A stretch of DNA of 48,522 nt from Acidovorax facilis (GTDB lineage: Bacteria > Pseudomonadota > Gammaproteobacteria > Burkholderiales > Burkholderiaceae_C), in the NCBI RefSeq assembly GCF_023913775.1, contig NZ_JAMXAX010000027.1:1-48522 (forward strand), in the 5' to 3' direction. The position numbers and the translations under genes were made by a program. This document shows, piece by piece, positions 1-9,898 of this stretch (the first letter of the stretch is position 1; every line of letters begins with the position of its first letter). The notes beneath the pieces are model-generated. The model was not told the DNA's origin. It saw only the letters and a list, made by a program, of their open reading frames with translations, and did not search any database.

Positions 1-314
1 TTAAAGTATCTATAAAACAATATTCTAGTTGGATATTCATCATCACTACACCTATCAGCGCAAACAACCTTCAGTATTTTCATACCCTCCTCATCTCGAT
101 CAATCCAGTTTAAAAATTGCTTTTCAGAAACATCCTCATCAGGCTTTCCGAATAGCAATTTCAGTTCATAAATTCTCTTCCCTGAGTAATCAATTTTCCA
201 CTTGTCAGGAAATTCACTATTTTTGAAGTCGCAGGCCGACAAGGAAACAACCCCTATCAAAAAAAACAATCTGACAAACAGATGTTTTTGAGCCATTTGA
301 ATTATTGGAATCAC
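1..314 (-). CDS. Partial lipoprotein, candidate immunity protein for the Rhs toxin
   Basis: The frame is open to the window edge, so the C-terminus is missing; about 104 codons are visible. The N-terminus is a lipoprotein signal: a basic start, a hydrophobic run and the lipobox LSAC, with the lipidated Cys near residue 28 counted from the GTG start. The GTG at 312-314 overlaps the Rhs stop as GTGA and has a strong Shine-Dalgarno (ggaggtg at 324-330) nine bases upstream inside the Rhs gene; an in-frame ATG at 294-296 lacks a well-placed one. The mature part is charged, with an FGKPDEDVSEKQFLNW stretch, and matches no family I recognise. The gene is much more AT-rich than the neighbourhood. Translational coupling to a toxin gene, an envelope location and AT-rich orphan character are what one expects of an immunity protein against a peptidoglycan-acting toxin. 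The function is inferred from context only. Confidence 0.72.
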   Translation of the reverse strand, partial: MIPIIQMAQKHLFVRLFFLIGVVSLSACDFKNSEFPDKWKIDYSGKRIYELKLLFGKPDEDVSEKQFLNWIDRDEEGMKILKVVCADRCSDDEYPTRILFYRYF

Positions 315-3300
315 TGGCACACGCACCTCCTAAATACGGGGATTCCTTGGGGGAATTTATTTAAATCCCAAGGCCAACTGGTCGTGTGAGAGCCCGCTTC
401 AGTGCCCGCTCCAATTGTCGACACCCCCGGAACTTTCACGATTGCTACATGCCCCGAGGAGTCAGGTGTCCAACGAGCAATAGCGACGATATCGCCCGGT
501 CGAGGATCAGTCACCACCGGAAAATTCGGTATGGTTGCAGTAGGGTCTGCCCATCTTCCCGCACTAATCGGCATACTCAACCAATTGCGCCGAGGTGCAA
601 CACCAGTTGATTCGAGAACATCATCAACGAAAGTATTGCATTTATTGGTATTGGGACCAGGGCGATACGGGGCGCGCAATGAATAACGAGGGTCATTATT
701 GAGTAACTCAGCTTGCTCAAGAATGTTTTCACACCGGCACAGACCGAGGGAATCAAAATATCTTAATGGGTCAGCATCTGCATACCCAAACCGATTCCAC
801 CCCCCATCCAACCCAATCGGATCCCCCTGCGTATACCGCCCCGTACCCGGCGCATACGTGCGGAAGTAGTTGTAGTGCAGCTTCGTCTCTTTGTCGAAGT
901 ACTGCCCCGGATACCGCAGGTTGAATGTGACTTCCGGGATGCTGGTGGCGCCCGTGGTCGGTGTGGTGGTCTCGCTGGTGAATCGCTTGGCCCCGATGGT
1001 GGGCTGTTCGTCTCCGAACGCACTGTACGCCCATTGCCAGGCCACCTGGCCGTCGGGCTGGGTGAGTTTGCGGGGGGTGTTCAGGTGGTCGCTGTGGACG
1101 GCATAGGTTTGGCCTTTGATCACTGCCGCGATGGGCATGGGGCCGCTGGCGGTGGGCAGGTAGATGTACTGGGCGGTGCCGGTGCTGTTGCTGCCGCCCG
1201 AGCCGTATTCGCCCAGCAGGCTGCCGTCTTCTGCGTACACGTAGCTGTAGCCCAGCTTTTCTGCGTCGCTGGTACTGGGGCTCCAGAGTTTGCTGAAGAA
1301 GCTGAGGATTTGCTGGATGAGGCCGGGTGGCTCGCCCTGCGGTTCGTCGTCGTCGGCCAGCAGGTTGTTGAGGTTTTTGTTGCTGCTGCCGCTGGCCGGG
1401 GTGCTGCTGTACAGCGGCTCGGTCTTGAACACGCGCTGGCCCAGGCCGTTGTGGGCGTATTTGGTGGTGGGGGCGTCTTCGCCTTCTCCGGTGCTGGCGC
1501 TTTCCATGCGGCCTTCGCTGTCGTAGCGGTAGGTGGTCAGGCCGTCGCCCAGCAGGTCGCCTGCGGGGTTGTATTGGTAGGTGACGCTGGTGCTGGCGCT
1601 GTTGCCGTCCGTACTGGCGGTGGTTTGCTCAAAGCCGAGCAGCCGGTTGTGGCTGGCGTCGCCGCCGTAGGTGCGGCTGGTGTTGGTGCCTGCCAAGTCA
1701 CGGATGCTGGCGGTGCGGTTGCCGTTGGCGTCGTACGAGAAGGTGGCGGTGTCCACAGGGGCGTTGGCCGCTGTGTTTTTGGTAAAGCCAGTGATGCGGC
1801 CTGCGGGGCTGTACTGCACCGTCCAGGTGCTGGTGGTCTGGCTGATGGTGGTGGCCTGGGGGTTGGTGCTGGCCGGGCGCCAGAGTTTTTGCGTGAGGGT
1901 GTGGATGCGCCCTGCTGCGTCGTACTGGTAGCTGCTGAAGTCGGTGGCCGTGACCTGGCCTGCAGTGTTGTAGCTGCGGGTGGCCGGGATGGCGGCCGTG
2001 CCACCGGGCAGGTTCCAGCTCCAGCCGGTGGGCTGGCCCAGGGGGTTCCAGGTGATGCCGCTCACCAGCAGTTGGCCCGCCCAGGTCAGGCCGGTGATCT
2101 GGCCGGTGGTGTCGTAGACGTTCTGCAGCACTTGCCCGCCGGGGTAGGTGGTGCTGGCCAGCAGGCCCTGGGCGTTGTAGGCGTAGCTGACGCTGCGCGT
2201 GTCGCCGTTGATCAGGCGCTGGGTCTTTTTGGTGACGCGGCCCTGCGTGTCGCGCTCGTAGGTGGTGGTGCCGCTGGGGTCGAGGATTTCGCCAAGATAG
2301 CCTTTGCTGGCGGCCGTGAGGTCGTAACGCAGGGTGGTGGTGCGCCCGTCGGCATGGGTGATGAGCGTGGGGCGGCCCAGCAGGTCGCGTTCGATGGTGG
2401 TGGCCTGGCCCAGGGCGTCGGTGATGGTGCTGGGCAGGCCCAGGGCGTCGTACTGGGCGGCTTCGGTGCCGGTGTCGGGGCTGGTTTCTGTGGTGGCGTT
2501 GCCTAAAGCGTCGCGGGAATAGGTGGTGGCCACGCCTTTGAAGTCGCTGGCCTGGGTGACGCCATCGAGGGCGTTGTAGCTCAGGGATGCGGTGGCGTTT
2601 TCGGCATTGGTGATGGCCTTGGTGCGGCGCAGGGCGTCCAGGCCCAGGCTGGTGCCCTGGCCCAGGCTGTTGGTGGTGCCCACCCAGTCGCCGTTGTTGT
2701 CGTAACCATAGGTGGTGGTCTGGTTGCCCAGGGTCACGGTCTCCACCCGGTTGATGCTGTTGATGGTGCGCGCCAGGCGCCACACGAGCTGGCCCTGGGC
2801 GTTGCGCAGGTCTTCGCGGGTGCGGTTGCCCATGGCGTCCAGGGTGTAGGCGCCGGAGTTGCCCCGGTTGTCGCTCCAGCCCGTGAGGCGCTGGGCATTG
2901 TCGTAGGTGTAGGTGACCACATGGCCGTGCGGCAGGCTGGCGGTGGCGACCTGGCCGCTGGGGCGGTAGGTGAGCGTGGTGAGCTGCAGCTGCCCACCCC
3001 GGTTGGCGGTGAGCATGCGGCCACGGGCGTCGTAGGTATAGGTGCTGACCAGCCCCGTGGGGGCGGTGTGGCTGAGCACGCGGCCTGCGCCGTCGTGGGT
3101 GTAGGTGTCTACATGGCCCAGGGCGTTGGTGGCGCTCGTCAGGTTGCCTGCGCTGTCGTACTGGTAGCTGGTGGTGGCGCCGTTGGGGGCGGTTTCGGTG
3201 GCAACCAGGCCGCTGGCGTGGTAGGTCCAGCTGGTGGTGCGGGTGGAGCCTGAACTGCCGGAGCCACCACCGGTGTCGGTGATGGTCTGGGTCAGGGGGT

Positions 3301-5086
3301 TGCCCAGGCTGTCGTAGGTGTACGTAGTGGTGCGGCCTGGCTCGGTGATGCTTAACGGCAGGCGCCACTGGGGATGCCAGGTTGTTTGGGTGGTGCGGGA
3401 TTCGGGGGTACCTACGGCCTCGGTGATGGAGACAGGGAGGCGACGTGGCGCATCCCACTGGTAGGTGGACTGGTTGGTATAGAACTGCTGGTATTCATGC
3501 TCAATGAGGCCATCTTCACGCACCGTGCGGGCATAAATGGGAGGCTCACTGGGAGACGCTGGCGCTGGGGACGACCCGATAAAAATCAACTCGTTTCCAT
3601 AAATGCGGAAGGTGTGACTACGGCTGGTGCCAAGAGGATCTACATACCCGTCTTTTGTAGGCACCGTGTACTTGTCCACCCCTCCCGCTTTTTCTGTACT
3701 GAGCGCCCAGCCCTCCGCGTCGTATTTGAAAGTGGTGTATCGCACCCCCTGCTCGTCAATGCGCCCGGCCAGCAAGGAGCCCACCTTGGCAGTAGCGTTG
3801 GAATATGCGTACTGAATGGTGGTGCCGTCTGCCTGACGCACAGACGTTAGAAACCCCGTATCCGCGTACATCAGCGACACGCTGCGCTGATCGCTGCTGG
3901 TAACAGAGATCAGCGCGCCATTCGGAGCGCCCCCATACGTAAACTGCAGACTCTGGCCAAAATTGTTTTGCACCACGGCCAAAAGGCCCTGCGTGTTGTA
4001 GCCATAGACCAAGCGCCAGCCATTGCGATATACCTGCTCTTCCAACAGCCCCTTCAAACCAAAGGTATACCGTATCTCGGCTTCGCCATCGTTAAATATC
4101 CATCGATTACCATTGAATTCGAGCGTTTGAAGCTTGTTACGGCCAACAAAGGCTGAACTGGTGTTTGGACGATAGAAGTAATTAAATGTCCCGTCACCCA
4201 TTTGAATTCTTACCACCAAAGGCCCTGTGCCCACATCCACGCCGCTTTCAGAGCCGCTTTTGGAGTGGATCTCACCACTGGTATCCGCAGCGGCAACCGC
4301 AAGGTGAATATTGTGGTTATGAAGCCAGCCGACCCCCATGGAGCTCTGAACCGGCCCTTTGAAGTAGCCGCTGAACCAAATATCCTTGTCCCGTGCCCGA
4401 TGGCTTCGATAGATCCGACGAAACTCCAGCGGCATGGGGCCTGCACTGCTCAAGTCCAACGCTAACTCCACCTTTTCTCGGGTAGGAACAAGAATGGGGT
4501 TGCCTTTAAGGGCGGTTTTGGGACATGTTTCACAAGGCGGCGGGGTTTCGGCCACCGGACTCACACACATATAGCTCTGCAGATCAAATGCCCAATATCC
4601 AACGACTCTGCTCCACTCATGATTGCAGATAATGGCCCGATTGGCATATATTTCCACCCCCCCGGTTGAAATATCTTCACATTTTCCAGCTCGAATCCAA
4701 CCATAGGTGATATTCAGAGTTCTCGATTGCCAAATGGATGCATTTGACAAAGTGAAACCATCTCTTTTATGAACAGTTGTCGTGCCAGCCAGCGAATGCG
4801 AAACCGCACACATGTTTTTGAAGTTGGGATTCGAATAAACGAGGTAATTCATCGTTTCCTGAACGGCTTTAGCCTCAGAGGAATACCCGCCTTCCACATC
4901 ATGCGGAGCAATACCATATCCCGACCCATACGCCCAATAGGTAAAGCCATCAGGCTTCAGGCGGCAGATCATGTAACCCGCCGGGCTCCCTTCAATGCAC
5001 ACATCAGAATAATTACCCTGAGCCTGCGCCTGGCCGATAGCCAGCATCGCGATCAATATAGAAATTACCCTAAAAAATGCACTCAT
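311..5086 (-). CDS. Rhs/YD-repeat polymorphic toxin with Sec signal and papain-like C-terminal domain
   Basis: This is a 1591-residue protein. Residues 1-23 form a Sec signal peptide ending AQA-QG. A Cys-rich region follows to about residue 185, then a DUF6531-type start (CETCPKTALKGNPI). YD repeats (YDxxGR, TYxYDxxGN) fill about 350-1290 and form the Rhs shell. The Rhs core closes with YNYFRTYAPGTGRYTQGDPIGL and ends at DSLGL near residue 1449. The last 142 residues are the variable tail. They carry NKCNTFVDDVL (Cys about 1483), PRPGDIVAI and SGHVAIV (His about 1546), the Cys-His arrangement of NlpC/P60 and CHAP amidases, so peptidoglycan cleavage is the likely toxic activity. The first 1.5 kb and the tail look less GC-rich than the repeat core, as expected of exchangeable Rhs ends. 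No PAAR, VgrG or type VI genes are in the window. The start is supported by a GGGAG-type site just upstream of 5086. Confidence 0.88.
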   Translation of the reverse strand: MSAFFRVISILIAMLAIGQAQAQGNYSDVCIEGSPAGYMICRLKPDGFTYWAYGSGYGIAPHDVEGGYSSEAKAVQETMNYLVYSNPNFKNMCAVSHSLAGTTTVHKRDGFTLSNASIWQSRTLNITYGWIRAGKCEDISTGGVEIYANRAIICNHEWSRVVGYWAFDLQSYMCVSPVAETPPPCETCPKTALKGNPILVPTREKVELALDLSSAGPMPLEFRRIYRSHRARDKDIWFSGYFKGPVQSSMGVGWLHNHNIHLAVAAADTSGEIHSKSGSESGVDVGTGPLVVRIQMGDGTFNYFYRPNTSSAFVGRNKLQTLEFNGNRWIFNDGEAEIRYTFGLKGLLEEQVYRNGWRLVYGYNTQGLLAVVQNNFGQSLQFTYGGAPNGALISVTSSDQRSVSLMYADTGFLTSVRQADGTTIQYAYSNATAKVGSLLAGRIDEQGVRYTTFKYDAEGWALSTEKAGGVDKYTVPTKDGYVDPLGTSRSHTFRIYGNELIFIGSSPAPASPSEPPIYARTVREDGLIEHEYQQFYTNQSTYQWDAPRRLPVSITEAVGTPESRTTQTTWHPQWRLPLSITEPGRTTTYTYDSLGNPLTQTITDTGGGSGSSGSTRTTSWTYHASGLVATETAPNGATTSYQYDSAGNLTSATNALGHVDTYTHDGAGRVLSHTAPTGLVSTYTYDARGRMLTANRGGQLQLTTLTYRPSGQVATASLPHGHVVTYTYDNAQRLTGWSDNRGNSGAYTLDAMGNRTREDLRNAQGQLVWRLARTINSINRVETVTLGNQTTTYGYDNNGDWVGTTNSLGQGTSLGLDALRRTKAITNAENATASLSYNALDGVTQASDFKGVATTYSRDALGNATTETSPDTGTEAAQYDALGLPSTITDALGQATTIERDLLGRPTLITHADGRTTTLRYDLTAASKGYLGEILDPSGTTTYERDTQGRVTKKTQRLINGDTRSVSYAYNAQGLLASTTYPGGQVLQNVYDTTGQITGLTWAGQLLVSGITWNPLGQPTGWSWNLPGGTAAIPATRSYNTAGQVTATDFSSYQYDAAGRIHTLTQKLWRPASTNPQATTISQTTSTWTVQYSPAGRITGFTKNTAANAPVDTATFSYDANGNRTASIRDLAGTNTSRTYGGDASHNRLLGFEQTTASTDGNSASTSVTYQYNPAGDLLGDGLTTYRYDSEGRMESASTGEGEDAPTTKYAHNGLGQRVFKTEPLYSSTPASGSSNKNLNNLLADDDEPQGEPPGLIQQILSFFSKLWSPSTSDAEKLGYSYVYAEDGSLLGEYGSGGSNSTGTAQYIYLPTASGPMPIAAVIKGQTYAVHSDHLNTPRKLTQPDGQVAWQWAYSAFGDEQPTIGAKRFTSETTTPTTGATSIPEVTFNLRYPGQYFDKETKLHYNYFRTYAPGTGRYTQGDPIGLDGGWNRFGYADADPLRYFDSLGLCRCENILEQAELLNNDPRYSLRAPYRPGPNTNKCNTFVDDVLESTGVAPRRNWLSMPISAGRWADPTATIPNFPVVTDPRPGDIVAIARWTPDSSGHVAIVKVPGVSTIGAGTEAGSHTTSWPWDLNKFPQGIPVFRRCVCQ

Positions 5087-5212
5087 GGGTGCTCCCTCTC
5101 TTATTATGAATACTCAACCAGCTCGCGACCTCTTGAACACGCGAGCAAACTCCACAACCGGAGAAAATTCTAAATAATCCCCGGTAGGCCTCTCAATTTC
5201 AGCCGCGTTCTG

Positions 5213-8002
5213 CTAGCCGGTATTCCTCAACCCCGCAGCAATCCCATTAATAGAAATGTGAATCCCCGTCTGCACCCTCTCATCCCCCTGCCCCGCGCGC
5301 CAGCGGCGCACCAGCTCGACCTGCAAGTGGTGCAGCGGGTCGATGTACGGGAAGCGGTGCTTGATGGAGCGGGCCAGCGCCGTGTTGTGTGTGAGGCGCT
5401 GTTTGTCGCCGGTGATGCGGGTGAGGGCCTCGGCGGTGCGGTGCCATTCGGCCTCGATGCTGGTGAACACCTTTTTGCGCAGGCGGGCGTCGGTGACGAG
5501 TTCGCTGTAGCGTGAGGCCAGGGCCAGGTCGCTTTTGGCCAGCACCATGTCCATGTTGGACAGCAAGGTGCGGAAGAACGGCCATTGGCGGTACATTTTT
5601 TGCAGCAGGGCGAGCTGGGCTTTGGGGTCTTTGCCCTCCACGTTCACAAACGCATCGACGGCCGAGCCAAAGCCGTACCAGCCGGGCAGCGTGAGGCGGC
5701 ATTGGCCCCAGCTGAAGCCCCAGGGGATGGCGCGCAGGTCTTCGATCTTCTGGCTGGCCTTGCGGCTGGCGGGGCGGGAGCCGATGTTGAGCTCGGCGAT
5801 CTCGCGGATGGGGGTGGAGTTGAAGAAATACTCGGTGAAGCCGGGCGTCTCGTACACCAGCGCGCGGTAGCTGCCCATGCTGGCCAGCGAGAGCTGGGCG
5901 GCGGCGTCCAGAAACGCCTTGGTGGCGGGCTTGGTGGGCTGCAGCAGCGTGGCTTCGAGCGTGGCGGCCACCAGGGTTTCGAGGTTGCGGCGGCCGATCT
6001 CGGGGTTGGCGTATTTGGAGGCGATGACTTCGCCCTGCTCCGTCAGGCGGATCTGGCCGCGCACGGTGCCGGGCGGTTGCGCCAGGATGGCCTGGTAGCT
6101 GGGGCCGCCGCCCCGGCCCACGGTGCCGCCGCGGCCGTGGAACATGCGCAACTGGATGCCGTGGGTGGTGGCCAACTCGTCAAACAATTCGACGAGGGCA
6201 ATCTCGGCGCGGTACAGCTCCCAGTTGCTGGTGAAGATGCCGCCGTCTTTGTTGCTGTCGCTGTAGCCGAGCATGATGTCCTGCTCGCCACCGCTGCGCT
6301 GCACCAGGGCAGCCACGCCGGGCAGTGCGTAGAACTCGCGCATGATGGGCGCGGCATTGCGCAGGTCTTCAATGGTTTCGAACAGCGGCACCACGATGAG
6401 GTGGTTCTTGGACTCGGTGTCCAAGGTGCCATTCATCAGGCCCACTTCCTTTTGCAGCAGCAGCACTTCGAGCAGGTCGCTCACGGTTTCGGTATGGCTG
6501 ATGATGTAGTGGCGGATGGCTTCGTGGCCGAAGCGCTCGCGCATGACGCGGGCGGTTTCGAAGATGGCCAGCTCGCCCTTTGCATGGGCAGAGTATTCGG
6601 CACCCACCACGCGCAGGGGGCGGGCGTCGTTCAGCAGCTTGATCAACAGGGCACGCTTCGCGGCCTCTTGCAGGCTGGCGTAGTTTGGCTCAATGCGCGC
6701 CTTGGCCAGCAGCTCGGCCACCACTTCTTCGTGTTTGTCAGAGCTTTGGCGCAAGTCCACCGTGGCTAGGTGAAAGCCGAACACCTGCACGGCGCGGATC
6801 AGCGGGTGCAGGCGCTCTGCGGCCAGGGCTTCGCCGTGGTGCGACTTCAATGACGCTTCGATCACGCGCAGGTCGGCCAGGAACTCTTCGGCGCTGGCGT
6901 AGGCGTTTTGTGGGGCCACGGCGTGGCGGGCGGCCTCACCACCGGTCAGGTCCTTGAGCGACGCAGCCAGGCGCGCGTAGATGCCTGTCAGGGCGCGGCG
7001 GTAGGGCTCGTCCACGCGGTGTTCGTTGGTGTCGGGCGAGCGCTGGGCCAGGGCCTCCATCTCGGCCGATACCTGCACCAGGCGGGCCGACAATGACAGC
7101 TCGCCGCCCAGGTAGTGCACTTCGGTCAGGTAGTGGCGCAGGGCCACCTCGGCCTGGCGCCCCAGCGCGTATTGCAGGGTTTGCGCCGTCACATTGGGGT
7201 TGCCGTCGCGGTCGCCGCCGATCCACTGGCCCATGCGCAAGAAGCTGTGCACAGGGTACTGGCCCAGCTCGTTTTCCAGGTCCGCATAGATCTTGGGGAT
7301 CTCACGCAGAAAGGTGGCTTCGTAATAAGAAAGCGCGTTTTCGATCTCGTCAGCCACCGTGAGCTTGCTGTAGCGCAGCAGGCGCGTCTGCCACAACTGC
7401 GCCACACGGGCCCGCAGCAGGGCTTCGTTGGCGGCCAGCTCGCGCGGGGTGAGCGCGTCCTTGGCACTGTTGTAGAGCTGGGCGCGCACCTGTATGTCGT
7501 CGCGCGTGGCCAGCAACTGGGCGATGTCGCGCTCGGCGTCCAGGATGCTCTTGCGCTGCACCTCGGTGGGGTGGGCGGTGAGCACGGGGGCCACGTAGCT
7601 GCCTGCCAGCGTCTGCGAGATGGTCTTGGGCGCAATGCCAGCCCAGCGCAGTCGCGACAGGGCGACTTCGATGCTGCCCTCTTGCGTGTCGCCTGCGCGT
7701 TCGTGCACGGCGCGGCGGCGGATGTGGTGGCGGTCTTCGGCCAGGTTGGCCAGGTGACTGAAGTAGGTGAAGGCGCGGATCACGCTCACCGTCTGGTCGC
7801 CCGACAGGGACTTGAGCAGCTTCTTGAGCGCGCGGTCGGCCTCCTGGTCGGCATCGCGGCGGAAGGCCACCGAAAGCTTGCGCACCTGCTCGACCAATTC
7901 ATAGGCGGCCACGCCCTCCTGGTCCCGGATCACATCGCCCAGAATGCGGCCGAGCAGGCGGATGTCGTCAATCAGGGGCTGGTCCTTGTCGGATCGTTTC
8001 AT
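5213..8002 (-). CDS. ppc: Phosphoenolpyruvate carboxylase
   Basis: Encodes a 929-residue cytosolic PEP carboxylase, which adds bicarbonate to PEP to form oxaloacetate and so replenishes the TCA cycle. The family motifs are present: [11 protein letters not shown] with the catalytic His near residue 143, [11 protein letters not shown], the glycine loop [14 protein letters not shown], and the conserved C-terminal ending [13 protein letters not shown]. Length is as usual for the bacterial enzyme. I start at the ATG at 8000-8002 ([10 protein letters not shown]), preceded by GGAG eleven bases upstream. An in-frame extension to 8071 would add a low-complexity Gly/Pro-rich leader not typical of the family. 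It is transcribed divergently from hemC, with about 130 bases between the starts, and lies 126 bases upstream of the Rhs gene on the same strand. Confidence 0.97.
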   Translation of the reverse strand: MKRSDKDQPLIDDIRLLGRILGDVIRDQEGVAAYELVEQVRKLSVAFRRDADQEADRALKKLLKSLSGDQTVSVIRAFTYFSHLANLAEDRHHIRRRAVHERAGDTQEGSIEVALSRLRWAGIAPKTISQTLAGSYVAPVLTAHPTEVQRKSILDAERDIAQLLATRDDIQVRAQLYNSAKDALTPRELAANEALLRARVAQLWQTRLLRYSKLTVADEIENALSYYEATFLREIPKIYADLENELGQYPVHSFLRMGQWIGGDRDGNPNVTAQTLQYALGRQAEVALRHYLTEVHYLGGELSLSARLVQVSAEMEALAQRSPDTNEHRVDEPYRRALTGIYARLAASLKDLTGGEAARHAVAPQNAYASAEEFLADLRVIEASLKSHHGEALAAERLHPLIRAVQVFGFHLATVDLRQSSDKHEEVVAELLAKARIEPNYASLQEAAKRALLIKLLNDARPLRVVGAEYSAHAKGELAIFETARVMRERFGHEAIRHYIISHTETVSDLLEVLLLQKEVGLMNGTLDTESKNHLIVVPLFETIEDLRNAAPIMREFYALPGVAALVQRSGGEQDIMLGYSDSNKDGGIFTSNWELYRAEIALVELFDELATTHGIQLRMFHGRGGTVGRGGGPSYQAILAQPPGTVRGQIRLTEQGEVIASKYANPEIGRRNLETLVAATLEATLLQPTKPATKAFLDAAAQLSLASMGSYRALVYETPGFTEYFFNSTPIREIAELNIGSRPASRKASQKIEDLRAIPWGFSWGQCRLTLPGWYGFGSAVDAFVNVEGKDPKAQLALLQKMYRQWPFFRTLLSNMDMVLAKSDLALASRYSELVTDARLRKKVFTSIEAEWHRTAEALTRITGDKQRLTHNTALARSIKHRFPYIDPLHHLQVELVRRWRAGQGDERVQTGIHISINGIAAGLRNTG

Positions 8003-8135
8003 GGTGCGTGGGTCTCCGGAGGTGGGTAGGTGACCTGGCGCCGCCTGCCCCCCGCGTCCCCCGGGGCGCACCGGCCCCAGTGCGGGCGTATGCTAGCATC
8101 GCCCGCCCCTGAATGATTACAAACAGGTTACGAAC

Positions 8136-9074
8136 TTGAGCCTCGCCCATTCCCCCCTTTCCATCGTCATTGCCACCCGAGAGAGCCGCCTGGCGCTGTG
8201 GCAGGCCGAGCATGTACAGGCTCTTTTGCGCGCACAGGGCCACACGGTGGAGCTGCTGGGCATGACCACCAAGGGCGACCAGATCCTGGACCGCTCGCTC
8301 AGCAAGGTGGGCGGCAAGGGCCTGTTTGTGAAAGAGCTGGAAGTGGCGCTGGAAGAAGGCCGCGCGCACATTGCCGTGCATTCGCTCAAGGACGTGCCCA
8401 TGGAGCTGCCCGAGGGTTTTGCCCTGGCCTGCGTGATGGAGCGCGAAGACCCGCGCGATGCGTTTGTCTCACCCAACTACCCGAACATTGATGCCCTGCC
8501 CCAGGGCGCGGTGGTGGGCACCTCCAGCCTGCGCCGCCAGGTGCTGCTGCAGGCCCTGCGGCCCGACCTCAAGATCGAACCCCTGCGTGGCAACCTGGAC
8601 ACCCGCCTGCGCAAGCTGGACGAAGGCCAGTACGACGCCATCGTGCTGGCGGCTGCGGGCCTGAAGCGCCTGGGGCTCGAATCCCGCATCCGCGCCACGT
8701 TTGCGCCCACGGCCATGCTGCCCGCAGCGGGCCAGGGTGCCTTGGGCATTGAAGTGCGCAGCGACCGGCAAGACCTGATCGCAGCACTGGCCCCGCTGGC
8801 CCACCAGCCCACCTGGCTGACCGTGGCCGCAGAGCGCGCCGTGAGCCGCGCCATGGGCGGCAGCTGCTCCATGCCGCTGGCCGCGCACGGCACGTTCACC
8901 GATGGCGTGCTGCAGCTTGACGCCGCCTGGGGCGACGTGGACGCGCAGGCCCCCCTGGTGCGCGCAGCGGCCAGCGCCGCCGTCTCCACGCTGGCGCAGG
9001 CCGAAGCACTGGGCGACGCGATTGCGCAGCGCCTGCGTGCCGGTGGCGCACGGGGCGCAGAACCCCTGGTTTGA
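8136..9074 (+). CDS. hemC: Hydroxymethylbilane synthase (porphobilinogen deaminase)
   Basis: Encodes 312 residues. The enzyme joins four porphobilinogens into hydroxymethylbilane in cytosolic haem synthesis. Recognisable motifs are the N-terminal [16 protein letters not shown], the loop [20 protein letters not shown] and [12 protein letters not shown], whose Cys near residue 246 carries the dipyrromethane cofactor. The start is TTG; the nearby upstream ATG at 8113 runs into a stop after eight codons, and no ATG lies close in frame. The ribosome site (acagg) is weak. It is the first gene of a hemC-hemD-hemX-hemY set. The stop TGA overlaps a possible TTG start of hemD. Confidence 0.96.
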   Translation: MSLAHSPLSIVIATRESRLALWQAEHVQALLRAQGHTVELLGMTTKGDQILDRSLSKVGGKGLFVKELEVALEEGRAHIAVHSLKDVPMELPEGFALACVMEREDPRDAFVSPNYPNIDALPQGAVVGTSSLRRQVLLQALRPDLKIEPLRGNLDTRLRKLDEGQYDAIVLAAAGLKRLGLESRIRATFAPTAMLPAAGQGALGIEVRSDRQDLIAALAPLAHQPTWLTVAAERAVSRAMGGSCSMPLAAHGTFTDGVLQLDAAWGDVDAQAPLVRAAASAAVSTLAQAEALGDAIAQRLRAGGARGAEPLV

Positions 9075-9085
9075 ACGCGCATGCC

Positions 9086-9898
9086 ATGCCCCGGGTGATC
9101 GTCACGCGGCCCGCACGCGAGGCTGCGCACTGGGTACAGCTGCTGGGCGCGCGTGGTGTGGATGCCGTGGCCCTGCCGCTCATCGCCATCGGCCCCTGCC
9201 GTGACGCGGCAGCAGAGCAAGCACTCACCCAGGCGCATGCCCGGCTTGCACAGTACCGGGCCCTGATGTTTGTCAGTGGCAATGCGGTGGTGCATTTTTT
9301 TGAGCCAAATAAGGCCCTAGCGCTTGATGGACAAGTGCTAGCAGCTATCAAAACAAGAGCTTGGGCTCCGGGCCCCGGCACGGCGCGTGCGCTGGAGCAG
9401 GCCGGTGTGCCGCCTGGCTGCATCGACAGCCCCGCAGCAGATGCCCCCCAGTTCGACTCGGAAGCGCTGTGGCAGCAGGTCTCTGGGCAGATCCGGCCGG
9501 GCGACTGCGTGCTGATCGTGCGCGGGAGGTCCTCCACGCCCCAGGGCGTACATGAAAGCCTAGGCAGCGGCCGCGACTGGCTGGCGCGCCAGATCGAGGC
9601 GGCGGGCGGCACGGTGGAGTTTGTGGTGGCCTACCAACGCGGCGCACCGCATTTTTCAGCGCGCGAGGTGGCGCTGGCGCAACAGGCAGCGTGCGATGGC
9701 TCCATCTGGCTGCTGAGCAGCTCTGAAGCCGTAGCCCACCTGGCCGAGGCCCTGCCCGGCCAGCACTGGGGCGCCGCGCACGCACTGGCCACCCACCCGC
9801 GCATCGCCGAAGCGGCCCGCGCAGCGGGCTTTGGCACCGTGCGGGAATGCCGTCCGGCGCTGGAGGATGTGGTGGCCTCGATAGAATCGGCCGCATGA
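9086..9898 (+). CDS. hemD: Uroporphyrinogen-III synthase, with a translated palindromic repeat
   Basis: Encodes 270 residues from ATG 9086 (MPRVIVTRPAREA); a TTG at 9071 overlapping the hemC stop would add five residues. The enzyme closes hydroxymethylbilane into uroporphyrinogen III. The family is poorly conserved; VTRPARE, MFVSGNAVVHFF, AWAPGPGTARAL, DCVLIVRGRSS and LLSSSEAVAHL support the call, as does the position after hemC. Residues about 77-89 (ALALDGQVLAAIK) are encoded by a copy of the palindromic repeat otherwise found between genes here. The reading frame stays open through it, so the protein has probably gained a short insertion between the N-terminal domain strand and the AWAPGPGTA motif. 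The stop overlaps the hemX start as ATGA. Confidence 0.93.
   Translation: MPRVIVTRPAREAAHWVQLLGARGVDAVALPLIAIGPCRDAAAEQALTQAHARLAQYRALMFVSGNAVVHFFEPNKALALDGQVLAAIKTRAWAPGPGTARALEQAGVPPGCIDSPAADAPQFDSEALWQQVSGQIRPGDCVLIVRGRSSTPQGVHESLGSGRDWLARQIEAAGGTVEFVVAYQRGAPHFSAREVALAQQAACDGSIWLLSSSEAVAHLAEALPGQHWGAAHALATHPRIAEAARAAGFGTVRECRPALEDVVASIESAA
9316..9352 (+). repeat. Palindromic repeat copy 1, inside hemD
   Basis: The core reads CTAGCGCTTGATGGACAAGT and continues GCTAGCAGCTATCAA. The arms CTAGCGCTTG and CAAGTGCTAG can pair with one mismatch. It matches the six intergenic copies near 17.37, 23.53, 24.41, 41.14, 42.58 and 44.50 kb. It is read in frame as ALALDGQVLAAIK. Confidence 0.85.

Noticed and set aside
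875..2506. Long open frame (543 codons) on the plus strand inside the Rhs gene
   Set aside because: It is antisense to the repeat core and has an Ala/Gly/Val-only composition without any motif; GC-rich codon bias keeps it open.
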